The notes under the pieces are model-generated. The model did not search any database, was not told where the DNA came from, and worked only from the letters and a program-made list of their open reading frames with translations. A DNA stretch of 64,000 nucleotides. Source: Streptomyces sp. 846.5 (GTDB taxonomy: Bacteria > Actinomycetota > Actinomycetes > Streptomycetales > Streptomycetaceae). Shown here in pieces: positions 36,032 to 43,771 of this stretch; position 1 is the stretch's first letter; each line of letters begins with the position of its first letter. The translations under genes were made by a program, and so were the position numbers. Location of the stretch: NCBI RefSeq assembly GCF_004365705.1, contig NZ_SOBN01000001.1:3892001-3956000 (forward strand). The letters run 5' to 3'.

Positions 36032-37438
36032 TCAGGCGGGCCTGAAGGAGTCCCGGGGCGCCGGAGCCGCGTGCTTGATCATGAGATGGCGGGTGACCGA
36101 GTACTCCTGCACGGCCTCCTGACTCATGTCCTTGCCGAACCCGCTGCCCTTGACGCCGCCGTGCGGGGCCTCGGAGGCGATCGGCAGGTGGTCGTTGACC
36201 CAGGTCACCCCGACGTCGAGCCGGTGCGACACCCGCAGCGCCCGGGAGACGTCCGAGGACCAGACCGAGGACGCCAGTCCGTACGGGGTGTCGTTGGCCA
36301 GCCGCACGGCCTCGTCCTCGCCGTCGAACGGCAGCACGGCCAGCACCGGCCCGAAGACCTCGCCCTGGACGATCTCGCTGTCCTGGGCCGCTCCGGTGAT
36401 CAGCGTCGGCGGGTAGTAGAAGCCGGGGCCGTCGAGCGGCTTCCCGCCGCACAGGGCCTCGGCCCCGGCGGCGACAGCGCGGGTGACGAAGCCGTGCACC
36501 CGGTCCCGGTGCGCGGCGGAGATCAGCGGGCCGATGTCGGTTCCCTCCGCCCAGGGATCGCCGGGAGTCACCGCGCCGAGCGTTACCCGCAGTGCGTCGA
36601 CCGCCTCGTCGTAGCGGCTGCGTTCCACGTAGACCCGGGTCGCGGCGGTGCAGTCCTGGCCGGTGTTGTAGGTGGTACCCAGCACCACCCCGGCCGCCAT
36701 CTGCTCCAGGTCGGAGTCGGCGAAGACCAGCGCCGGCGCCTTTCCGCCGAGCTCCAGATGGACCCGCTTGATGCCCGCGACGGCGCCGCGCATCACCGCG
36801 CGCCCGGTCTCGGAGGACCCGGTGACGCTGACCATGTCCACACCCGGATCGGCGACCAGCGCGGTCCCGGTGTCGGCCGCACCGGTGACCACCTGCAGCA
36901 GCCCGTCGGGGCCGCCCGCCTCGGCCGCGAGCTCGGCCAGCCGCAGGGTGGTCCGGGGCGTCTGCGGGGCCGGTTTGATCACCACGGCGTTCCCGGCCGC
37001 GATCGCCGGGCCGATCTTCCAGACCGCCATCACCAGGGGGAAGTTCCAGGGCGCGATCGAGCCCACGACGCCGATCGGACGACGCAGCAGCACCGAGGTG
37101 TAGCCGGCGCTCAGCACCCCCGCGCCGCTCCCCTCCAGCGACCGTGCGGCCCCGGCGAAGTAGCGCAGATTGTCCACCGCGAACGGCAGTTCGCCGTCGC
37201 GGAACACCGGAGCGGGCTTGCCGGTTTCCTCGACCTCCAGCCGGGTCAGCTCCTCCGCGTCGGCCTCCACCAGGTCGGCGAGCCGCAGCAGGAAGCGGGC
37301 CCGGTCGGCCGGGGTCGTCTCGCGCCAGACCTCGTAGGCGGCCCGGGCCCGACGTACGGCTGCGGCCACCTCCTCGGCGGAGCTGTCGGCGACCTCGGCG
37401 ACGGCTGCGCCGCTGGCGGGACTGATCACGGTGCGCAC
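36032..37438 (-). CDS. NAD(P)-dependent aldehyde dehydrogenase
   Basis: 468 residues from GTG 37438 with GAGGAG just upstream; the start is 2 bp after the glycosyltransferase stop, so the two form an operon. Family signatures: GVVGSIAPWNFPLVMAVWKI, VSVTGSSETGRAVM (Rossmann), catalytic Glu in HLELGGKAPALVF near 226 and catalytic Cys in NTGQDCTAATRVYV near 262. Closest in style to gamma-aminobutyraldehyde/betaine-aldehyde dehydrogenases. It oxidises an aldehyde to the acid. The pairing with a glycosyltransferase suggests a detoxification or natural-product step rather than central metabolism. Confidence 0.93.
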   Translation of the reverse strand: MRTVISPASGAAVAEVADSSAEEVAAAVRRARAAYEVWRETTPADRARFLLRLADLVEADAEELTRLEVEETGKPAPVFRDGELPFAVDNLRYFAGAARSLEGSGAGVLSAGYTSVLLRRPIGVVGSIAPWNFPLVMAVWKIGPAIAAGNAVVIKPAPQTPRTTLRLAELAAEAGGPDGLLQVVTGAADTGTALVADPGVDMVSVTGSSETGRAVMRGAVAGIKRVHLELGGKAPALVFADSDLEQMAAGVVLGTTYNTGQDCTAATRVYVERSRYDEAVDALRVTLGAVTPGDPWAEGTDIGPLISAAHRDRVHGFVTRAVAAGAEALCGGKPLDGPGFYYPPTLITGAAQDSEIVQGEVFGPVLAVLPFDGEDEAVRLANDTPYGLASSVWSSDVSRALRVSHRLDVGVTWVNDHLPIASEAPHGGVKGSGFGKDMSQEAVQEYSVTRHLMIKHAAPAPRDSFRPA

Positions 37439-37440
37439 AG

Positions 37441-38757
37441 TTAACTCCTCGACTGGCTTGCGGCGACCACGGCGGCGTTCGCCATGGCGGTCTGCTCGAT
37501 GACGTCGGCCGCCCGGCGGAGCCCGTCCCGGCCGCGGATCTCCTCGCCCGCCGCGGCCAGCCGCGCGCGCAGCTCCCCGTCCCCGAGCAGCGCGTCCAGC
37601 GCGGCGTGCAGCTCCTCGTCGGTGAAGCCGTAGGTGTCGAGGCGGATGCCGAGCCCCAGCTCGTGCACCCGCTGGGCGTTGTCGTACTGGTCCCAGAACA
37701 GCGGCAGGCAGATCATCGGCTTGCCGAAGTGCAGCGCCTCGGTGGTCGTGTTGTTGCCGCCATGGGTGATGACCAGGTCGACCAGCGGAATCACGCTGGT
37801 CTGCGGGACGAATTCGGCGCCCCACATGTTGTCCGCGAGCTCGATCTCGGCGTGCAGCGGACCCTTGGAGACGACGTACCGGTACGGGCTCCGGGCCAGC
37901 GCGCCGATGATCCTGCGCATCAGTTCGACGTCCGCGGAGCCGAGCGAGCCGAGCGAGAAGTAGATCAGCGGCCCGTCGCCGGACAACGAGTCCGGCAGCT
38001 CGAAGGCCTCGTCGGTCTCACGGACCGAGGAGTCCAGCCGGTGCCAGCCGTCGCCGAGCGGCCGCTCCGCGGTGTAGTCGGCGATCTCCGGGTAGACGTA
38101 CAGGTTCGCCGCGCCCTCGTGGACGAACTCCAGGTCCGGCAGCGGTTCGGCGCCCTGCGCGACGACCCAGGCGTTGAACTCCTCCCACAGCGGACGGTGC
38201 GTCCGGTCGTACTCCGCAACGAAGGCGGCCCAGCCCGAGCGGTCGGCGATCGGAAAGCCGGAGAACGTGGGCGGGACGCCGGGACCCTTCACCTCCAGCG
38301 GGTTGCAGGAGACCACGCGAACGAAGGGGACACCCGCCGTGGTCAGCGCGGGGAAGCAGACCACGTTGTCCTCGACGATGACGTCCGGCCGCACCCGTTC
38401 GATGATCGCCTTCAACTGGGGCTCGCAGTAGCGGGACCCGCTGATCAGCTCCTCCCAGACCGGCTTCACCCAGGTGTCCAGCTGCTCGACCGTCGGCTTG
38501 CGGAACTCCGGTGCGGTGTCCCGGATGAAGTCCTTCCAGAACTGGCCGGCTTCCTGTTCGACGTCGGCGTCGCCGGGCGGCGCCAGGGTGACCAGGTCCT
38601 CCTCGAAGCCGAGCGGCGCCAGCTTGCCCCCCCAGGAGGCCTCCGCGGCGAACACCACCCGGTGGCCCCGTCGACGCAGCACATCGCCGATACCGACGCA
38701 GTTGTTGGTCGGACCGTAAGCGCTCTCCGGCACGAAAAGAACGGTCAGCGGCGCCAT
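37441..38757 (-). CDS. MGT/UGT-type glycosyltransferase
   Basis: 438 residues from ATG 38757 with GGGAG 6 nt upstream. GT-B fold of family GT1: N-terminal TVLFVPESAYGPTNNCVGIG, acceptor-domain HRVVFAAEASWGGKL, and the nucleotide-sugar motif THGGNNTTTEALHFGKPMIC then LPLFWDQYDNAQRV near residue 330. Related to macrolide and plant-type UGT glycosyltransferases that glycosylate small hydrophobic acceptors, often for self-protection. First gene of an operon with the aldehyde dehydrogenase; divergent TetR gene 117 bp away. Acceptor unknown. Confidence 0.9.
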   Translation of the reverse strand: MAPLTVLFVPESAYGPTNNCVGIGDVLRRRGHRVVFAAEASWGGKLAPLGFEEDLVTLAPPGDADVEQEAGQFWKDFIRDTAPEFRKPTVEQLDTWVKPVWEELISGSRYCEPQLKAIIERVRPDVIVEDNVVCFPALTTAGVPFVRVVSCNPLEVKGPGVPPTFSGFPIADRSGWAAFVAEYDRTHRPLWEEFNAWVVAQGAEPLPDLEFVHEGAANLYVYPEIADYTAERPLGDGWHRLDSSVRETDEAFELPDSLSGDGPLIYFSLGSLGSADVELMRRIIGALARSPYRYVVSKGPLHAEIELADNMWGAEFVPQTSVIPLVDLVITHGGNNTTTEALHFGKPMICLPLFWDQYDNAQRVHELGLGIRLDTYGFTDEELHAALDALLGDGELRARLAAAGEEIRGRDGLRRAADVIEQTAMANAAVVAASQSRS

Positions 38758-38789
38758 GACGACTCCCGAGTGGATCGGTGTTGGTCGAT

Positions 38790-38805
38790 TTGAAGGCTGA
38801 TTCAA
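38790..38805. promoter_or_regulatory. TetR-type dyad in the glycosyltransferase/TetR spacer
   Basis: TTGAA-GGCTGA-TTCAA, 33-48 bp before the glycosyltransferase ATG; a half-site TTGAAGGC recurs about 60 bp further on, near the TetR start. A likely operator for the divergent repressor. Confidence 0.55.
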
Positions 38806-38873
38806 TTACGGGGTGCTGTCGGACGTCAAGGGCCGCCGGTAGGCTGACAGCCGAGTTGAAGGCGGAGGTGGCG

Positions 38874-39515
38874 ATGGCCACGCGCAAGCGGGGCGCCGAA
38901 CGGCGGCAGGACCTGATAGAGGCGGCCCGGCGCGCGATGTTCCGGCACGGCACGGACGCGGTGCACCTCAACCAGGTGGCTGAGGAGGCCGGGCTGACGT
39001 CGGGCGCGGTGCTCTACCACTACCCGGACCTGAGCGACCTCCTCATGGAGGCGCACCACGCGGGGATGGAGCGCTTCTACGACGCGCGGATGAAGAAGAT
39101 CTCCGGGATCGCGGACCCCGCCGAACGGCTCGTGGTGATGGTCCGCTCCGGCCTCCCGGTGGACGCCGACGACGCCGACGTCCGCCTGCTGTGCGAGCTG
39201 GGCGGCTCGGCCGGACGCAACCGCGTCTACGCGGCCCTGCTGACCTCGCTGTACGACCGTCAGGTGTCGATGTATCAGATGGTGCTCGAATCCGGTGCGG
39301 TCCAGGGGGTGTTCACGCTGGCCGGCGACTCGCAGGTGATCGCCCGCAACCTGGTGGCGCTGGAGGACGCCTACGGCTACCGCATCGTCGCCCGGCACCC
39401 GCTGATCGGGCCCGAGGAGGCGGTGGAGCTGATCCTGGCCTATGCCCGCCAGTCCACCGGCCACGCCCTGACCCCGGCCCGGGGCCACCGTCCCGCCGGA
39501 ACGACGGCGGGCTGA
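38874..39515 (+). CDS. TetR family regulator
   Basis: 213 residues from ATG 38874 behind GGAGGTG. The N-terminal DNA-binding domain is typical (RRQDLIEAARRAMFRHGTDA, then EEAGLTSGAVLYHYPDLSDL). The ligand domain is helical with LLCELGGSAGRNRVYAALLT. It probably represses the divergent glycosyltransferase-aldehyde dehydrogenase operon, with the aglycone or a related compound as inducer (inference from position). Confidence 0.9.
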   Translation: MATRKRGAERRQDLIEAARRAMFRHGTDAVHLNQVAEEAGLTSGAVLYHYPDLSDLLMEAHHAGMERFYDARMKKISGIADPAERLVVMVRSGLPVDADDADVRLLCELGGSAGRNRVYAALLTSLYDRQVSMYQMVLESGAVQGVFTLAGDSQVIARNLVALEDAYGYRIVARHPLIGPEEAVELILAYARQSTGHALTPARGHRPAGTTAG

Positions 39516-39539
39516 CCCCGGGTCTCTCGATACCCTCCC

Positions 39540-40493
39540 TTACCGGCCGATCCACCAGGCGGCGGCGACCAGTTCGGCCACCAGCGTCTCGCTGAGCAGC
39601 GCGACGTCGGGGTCGTCGTCGCCCCGGTAGCGGATCACTCCGGCGGCACCGGGGACATCAGCGCCGACCGCCAGCACGGTCGAGCCGCGTTCCCTGATCC
39701 ACTCCATCGCCTGCCCGTCGTACCGGGAGCCGGGGAACAGCAGGGCCCGGTAGTCGAGGGTCTTGGTCAGGTAGACGTCGACGTGGGCCCAGTCGCCGGT
39801 CTCGCAGGCGGTCGCGGCCCGCCGGGGGCCCTCGCGGACCATGAGGGCGGACTGGTCCGCCGACGAGATCCGTTCCACGGGCGCGATGGTGTAGACCCCG
39901 TGCGGCCCGTCCAGCAGGTCCAGCGCCCGGTCGAGCCACTGGTCCCGCCGGTCGAGCAGGTCCGTGCTGGCAACTGCCGTGCGCCGTACCAGATCCGGGA
40001 CGTCGGGGCCGGTTCCGGCGAGCTGCCCGACCAGGGCGAGCAGCAGCGCCAGGGTGTGCTGGAAGGTGCGGCAGGCCACCCCGCCCTGCTCGACTCCGGC
40101 GAGCATCGGGACGACCAGGTCCGCGCGCTTCGCCACCGCCGACTGCGGATCGTTGGTCAGCGCCAGCACGGTCGCGTCTCCGAGCGGCAGCTCCAGCGCG
40201 TCGAGCACCTCACGGCTGTTCCCGGTCGCCGAGACGACCACGACCAGCGTGCCCGGGGGCTGCGGGTGGGGAACGGCGGAGGCGTACTCGGCGACGGCGT
40301 CGATCCCGGCCGCGCGCAGGCGCAGCGCGGCGACCCGGGCGGCGTACCGGGAGCTGCCCATCCCGAGGAACACGACCCGCCGGATGTCACTGGGAAGAGC
40401 GCCGAAGGGGTTGCCGGAGCTGAGCTCGCCCGCCAGGGCGTGCAGCGCGCCCGGCTTGGCCTCCAGGTCGGCGAGGAAAAGGTCGGGGTTCAC
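39540..40493 (-). CDS. SIS-domain sugar-phosphate binding protein
   Basis: 317 residues from GTG 40493, overlapping the kinase stop by GTGA, so translationally coupled. Two SIS domains of the GlmS-isomerase/AgaS type: RRVVFLGMGSSRYAARVAAL, VVVVSATGNSREVLDALEL, VLALTNDPQSAVAKRADLVV, ending with LVAELVAAAWWIGR. Such proteins isomerise or deaminate aminosugar phosphates (GlcN-6-P to Fru-6-P). The N-terminal glutaminase of GlmS is absent. With the adjacent kinase it would channel glucosamine (GlcN to GlcN-6-P to Fru-6-P). Confidence 0.85.
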   Translation of the reverse strand: MNPDLFLADLEAKPGALHALAGELSSGNPFGALPSDIRRVVFLGMGSSRYAARVAALRLRAAGIDAVAEYASAVPHPQPPGTLVVVVSATGNSREVLDALELPLGDATVLALTNDPQSAVAKRADLVVPMLAGVEQGGVACRTFQHTLALLLALVGQLAGTGPDVPDLVRRTAVASTDLLDRRDQWLDRALDLLDGPHGVYTIAPVERISSADQSALMVREGPRRAATACETGDWAHVDVYLTKTLDYRALLFPGSRYDGQAMEWIRERGSTVLAVGADVPGAAGVIRYRGDDDPDVALLSETLVAELVAAAWWIGR

Positions 40494-41578
40494 AGCGTGT
40501 CGTCTCCCTCGGGGGCGAACCAGGACCGGAGAACGCCCATCGGGGCGTACCGCCAGCGGGGCAGGAACCGCGCCGCATAGACCAGTTCGCGGCATTCCTG
40601 TTCGATCTCGTACGGGCGCAGCAGGCGGGCGTCGAACAGCTCGGCCTTGCCGTGCTCCGAGAGCCGGTCGGTGTAGGCGTCCAGGCAGGCGCGCCGCGCG
40701 CAGCGGGCCCAGGCGAGCGCGGACTGCGGCGCGGTGCTACGGTTCACCGCGATCTGCGCGACGTGTTCCAGGCTGGTGAGCAGCTGCGCGACATCCCGAG
40801 CTGCGGGCTGCAGTGCCGCCGTGCCGTCAAGCGTCGGATTGCCGTCGAAGTCGATCACGGCGTAGCCGTCGCGCCAGCGGAGGATCTGGCCGACATGAAG
40901 GTCCCCATGGATCCGGATCTGCCGAACATCGTCCGGTCCGGGCGACACGATCAGCTGGTCGGAGAGCTGCGCCTCGCTGGCCCGCAGCCACTCGCCGTCC
41001 ACGCCGTCGGTGAGCGCGATCGCCTCGGCCAGCGTCGCTCGCGCGGGGCCGGGACCGGGGAGCGGGCCGGATACGACCGGGTCCGGGAAGATGTCCGACG
41101 GGGTGGCCAGCGCCGCGTGCAGATCGGCGGCGAGCTCGCCGAGATCCGCCGCGAAGCCCAGGGCCTGTGCGCCGGCAAGCTCGGCCTGCACGGCGTCGAC
41201 GCACCAGTCCCAGCCGTCACTGGCCTCCGGCAGGTACTCGGTGACCATGGCCGCCAGGCCGTGCTGACTGAAGACCGCCGCATACAGGCTCAGCGTGCGC
41301 CGGAAACCGACCGCAGCCAGGTGGCCGAGCAGCTCGGGGGCCCGGCCGGCCGCGCTGTCCTCGGCCATCCACTTGACCACGACCTGCTCACCGACGACCA
41401 CCGAACGGTTGGTCTGGTCGACGGTGATCAATCGCTCGGTCAGGTCGCCGACGACCGGCAGCGGCGCGAACACCCGCACCGTGTACGGATCCGGGAGCGG
41501 GAGACCCGCGGCGAGGATCCCCACCAGCCTGCCCGCTCCGCCCTCACCTGTGAGCACGCCCTCATGGTCCACCAGCAT
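40490..41578 (-). CDS. APH-fold sugar kinase, candidate glucosamine kinase
   Basis: 362 residues from ATG 41578. Bilobal aminoglycoside-phosphotransferase/maltokinase fold: N-lobe ITVDQTNRSVVVGEQVVVKW with the ATP Lys, catalytic QIRIHGDLHVGQILRWRDG near 219 and metal-binding AVIDFDGNPTL near 240; GWDWCVDAV in the C-lobe. The arrangement and the QxRIHGDxHxGQ-type loop resemble the actinobacterial glucosamine kinases characterised from Streptacidiphilus, also encoded with a SIS protein and a permease. Maltokinase is the main alternative. Divergent from an APC permease. Confidence 0.78.
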   Translation of the reverse strand: MLVDHEGVLTGEGGAGRLVGILAAGLPLPDPYTVRVFAPLPVVGDLTERLITVDQTNRSVVVGEQVVVKWMAEDSAAGRAPELLGHLAAVGFRRTLSLYAAVFSQHGLAAMVTEYLPEASDGWDWCVDAVQAELAGAQALGFAADLGELAADLHAALATPSDIFPDPVVSGPLPGPGPARATLAEAIALTDGVDGEWLRASEAQLSDQLIVSPGPDDVRQIRIHGDLHVGQILRWRDGYAVIDFDGNPTLDGTAALQPAARDVAQLLTSLEHVAQIAVNRSTAPQSALAWARCARRACLDAYTDRLSEHGKAELFDARLLRPYEIEQECRELVYAARFLPRWRYAPMGVLRSWFAPEGDDTL

Positions 41579-41610
41579 TGGCTATCCGTTTTCTGAAGCC
41601 GGGTTCAGTT

Positions 41611-41691
41611 GCGTTACAAAAAATAAACATCACTGCGCCTGGGTGAGTCTTGTTCACAACTGAGTTTCAGTGCAACACTCGCGTTCCAAAA
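41611..41691. promoter_or_regulatory. Divergent control region with repeated GCGTTMCAAAA
   Basis: GCGTTACAAAA (41611-41621) and GCGTTCCAAAA (41681-41691) are direct repeats exactly 70 bp apart in the AT-rich spacer between kinase and permease. They may be binding sites of a shared regulator. Confidence 0.4.
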
Positions 41692-41749
41692 CGGGGCGTC
41701 TCCCCAATCGTCCGGTTCCGGCGCACGATTCCCCGCAGGAGGTCCAACG

Positions 41750-43330
41750 GTGGCTATCGACAGTCCGTCCGCTCCACCCCCGGCAACCGCCGTCTCGGAC
41801 TACGAGACGGAAACCCGGAAGCTGCGCAAGCACTTCGGCCGGTTCGACATCCTCTTCTTCCTGCTCTGCACGATCATCGGCGTCGACGTCATCGGCAGCA
41901 TCGCCTCCCAAGGCGCGGAGGCGTTCACCTGGCTGATCATTCTGGGCCTCTTCTTCTTCATCCCCTCGGCGCTGCTGACCGCCGAACTCGGCACGGCCTT
42001 CCCGCAGGAGGGCGGTCCGTACGTCTGGACCAGCCGGGCCTTCGGACGGCTGGCCGGCGCGGTGAACAACTTCCTGTACTGGGTCACCAACCCGGTCTGG
42101 CTGGGCGGCACCCTCTCGGTCTCCGCCGTCACCGCGTTCACCACGTTCTTCAACAACGGCAAGGACCTGAGCACCCCTGCCTTCTACGTGTTCACCCTGG
42201 CCTTCGTCTGGGTGGGCGTGCTGGCCGCGATCCTGTCCTTCGACGTCGGCAAGTGGATCCCGACGGCCGGCGCCTGGGCCCGCATCCTGCTGCTCGGCCT
42301 GTTCACGCTCAGCGTGATCGCCTACGCGGTCAAGCACGGCGTGCACGGCTTCGGCGCGGGCGACTTCAAGCCCAGCTACGCCGGCTTCATCACGCTCGTG
42401 CCGTTGCTGATGTTCAACTACGTCGGCTTCGAGCTGCCCAACAGCGCGGGCGACGAGATGACCGACTCGCAGAAGGACGTCCCGTACGGGATCTTCCGCA
42501 GCGCCGGGCTGAGCATCCTGCTCTACGGCATGCCGCTGCTGGGCATCATGCTGGTGCTGCCGACCACCGCGATCACCAGCCTCGGCGGCTTCCTCGACGC
42601 CATCCGCCAGGTCTTCACGATCTACGGCGGACATGTCGCAGCCGACGGCACGGCGACGCTCAGCGGCTTCGGCACCGTGCTGGGGGACTTCGCGGCGATC
42701 CTGTTCATCCTCACCGTGCTGTCCTCCGGGGTGACCTGGATCATGGGTTCGGACCGTGCCCTGGCCGTGTCCGGCTACGACGGGGCCGCCCCGCGCGCCC
42801 TCGGGGTGATCTCGCAGCGCTTCGGCACGCCGGTCCGGGTGAACCTGCTCAGCGGTGTGGTCTCCACCTTCGTGCTCGTCCTCGCCCACGAGCTGACCAG
42901 CGGCAACGCCGCCAAGCTGTTCGGCGCCGTGCTGGGCCTGGCGGTGTCCACCACCCTGGTCAGCTACCTGGGCATCTTCCCGGCGCTGGCGGTGCTGCGG
43001 CGCAAGTACCCCGATGTGCCCCGGCCCTACCGGGCGCCCTTCCCGACGGTGATCTCCATCTTCCTCACCGCGCTGATCCTCTTCGCCACGGTGCAGCTGC
43101 TCGCGCCCGGCCTGGGCAGCGACTGGTTCGGGACGAACTTCGCACCGAGCGGCTGGACCCACGCCGAACGCTACAAGTACCTGCTCACCGAGGCCGTGCC
43201 GCTGGCGGCATTCATCCTGCTCGGAGCCCTGTTCTGGGCCCTGGGCACACCGACCCGCCGCAGGAACGCGGAGCTGGCCCCGGCCGAGGCAACCACAGCC
43301 GAGGACGCATCGGCCCAGCCCACCGTCTGA
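41750..43330 (+). CDS. APC-superfamily amino-acid/amine permease
   Basis: 526 residues from GTG 41750 behind AGGAGG. About 12 hydrophobic segments; APC signatures in FDILFFLLCTIIGVDVIGSI, TAELGTAFPQEGGPYVWTSR and LMFNYVGFELPNSAGDEM. A cytoplasmic-membrane importer for amino acids, amines or perhaps aminosugar-containing compounds. Position beside a sugar kinase and SIS gene suggests the substrate feeds that pathway. The C-terminal tail is hydrophilic. Confidence 0.88.
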   Translation: MAIDSPSAPPPATAVSDYETETRKLRKHFGRFDILFFLLCTIIGVDVIGSIASQGAEAFTWLIILGLFFFIPSALLTAELGTAFPQEGGPYVWTSRAFGRLAGAVNNFLYWVTNPVWLGGTLSVSAVTAFTTFFNNGKDLSTPAFYVFTLAFVWVGVLAAILSFDVGKWIPTAGAWARILLLGLFTLSVIAYAVKHGVHGFGAGDFKPSYAGFITLVPLLMFNYVGFELPNSAGDEMTDSQKDVPYGIFRSAGLSILLYGMPLLGIMLVLPTTAITSLGGFLDAIRQVFTIYGGHVAADGTATLSGFGTVLGDFAAILFILTVLSSGVTWIMGSDRALAVSGYDGAAPRALGVISQRFGTPVRVNLLSGVVSTFVLVLAHELTSGNAAKLFGAVLGLAVSTTLVSYLGIFPALAVLRRKYPDVPRPYRAPFPTVISIFLTALILFATVQLLAPGLGSDWFGTNFAPSGWTHAERYKYLLTEAVPLAAFILLGALFWALGTPTRRRNAELAPAEATTAEDASAQPTV

Positions 43331-43350
43331 CCGACCGATCCGACCCCGAC

Positions 43351-43388
43351 CTGGCACTCGCCCGCGCCGTCACGCGGGCGGGTGCCAG
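43351..43388 (+). terminator. Terminator after the permease
   Basis: 16-bp stem CTGGCACTCGCCCGCG / CGCGGGCGGGTGCCAG with one T-G wobble and a 6-nt loop, 20 bp after the stop. Confidence 0.85.
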
Positions 43389-43416
43389 GCTGGCCGTCGC
43401 GACCTAACCTGGTCGC

Positions 43417-43767
43417 ATGATCACTGGTGGGCACGTCATCATCCACAGCCGTGACGCGGAAGCAGACCGGGCCTTCTTCAGAGATGTGCTGGAGTATCCG
43501 CATGTCGACGCAGGACACGGCTGGCTGATCTTCAAACTTCCGCCGACCGAGCTCGCCGTGCACCCCACCGACGGCCCGGAGACGCAGGAGCTCTACCTGA
43601 TGTGCGACGACGTCGACGAAACCGTCAGGAACCTCACCGCGAAGGGCGTCGCGTTCACCCATCCGGTCACCGACGAGCGCTGGGGACGGCTGACCAGGTT
43701 CCGCCTGCCCGGCGGCGGCGAAGTGGGCATGTACGAACCCCGCCACGAACGGGCCACCGATCTCTGA
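43417..43767 (+). CDS. VOC (glyoxalase/dioxygenase-fold) protein
   Basis: 116 residues from ATG 43417. One vicinal-oxygen-chelate module of two beta-alpha-beta3 units: GGHVIIHSRDAEADRAFFRD opens it, LYLMCDDVDETVRNLTAKG and PGGGEVGMYEPRHERA close it; the His near residue 6 and the C-terminal Glu are candidate metal ligands. Members include glyoxalases, dioxygenases and drug-binding proteins; no way to choose. Convergent with the beta-helix protein, 4 bp apart. Confidence 0.83.
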   Translation: MITGGHVIIHSRDAEADRAFFRDVLEYPHVDAGHGWLIFKLPPTELAVHPTDGPETQELYLMCDDVDETVRNLTAKGVAFTHPVTDERWGRLTRFRLPGGGEVGMYEPRHERATDL

Positions 43768-43771
43768 GCAA

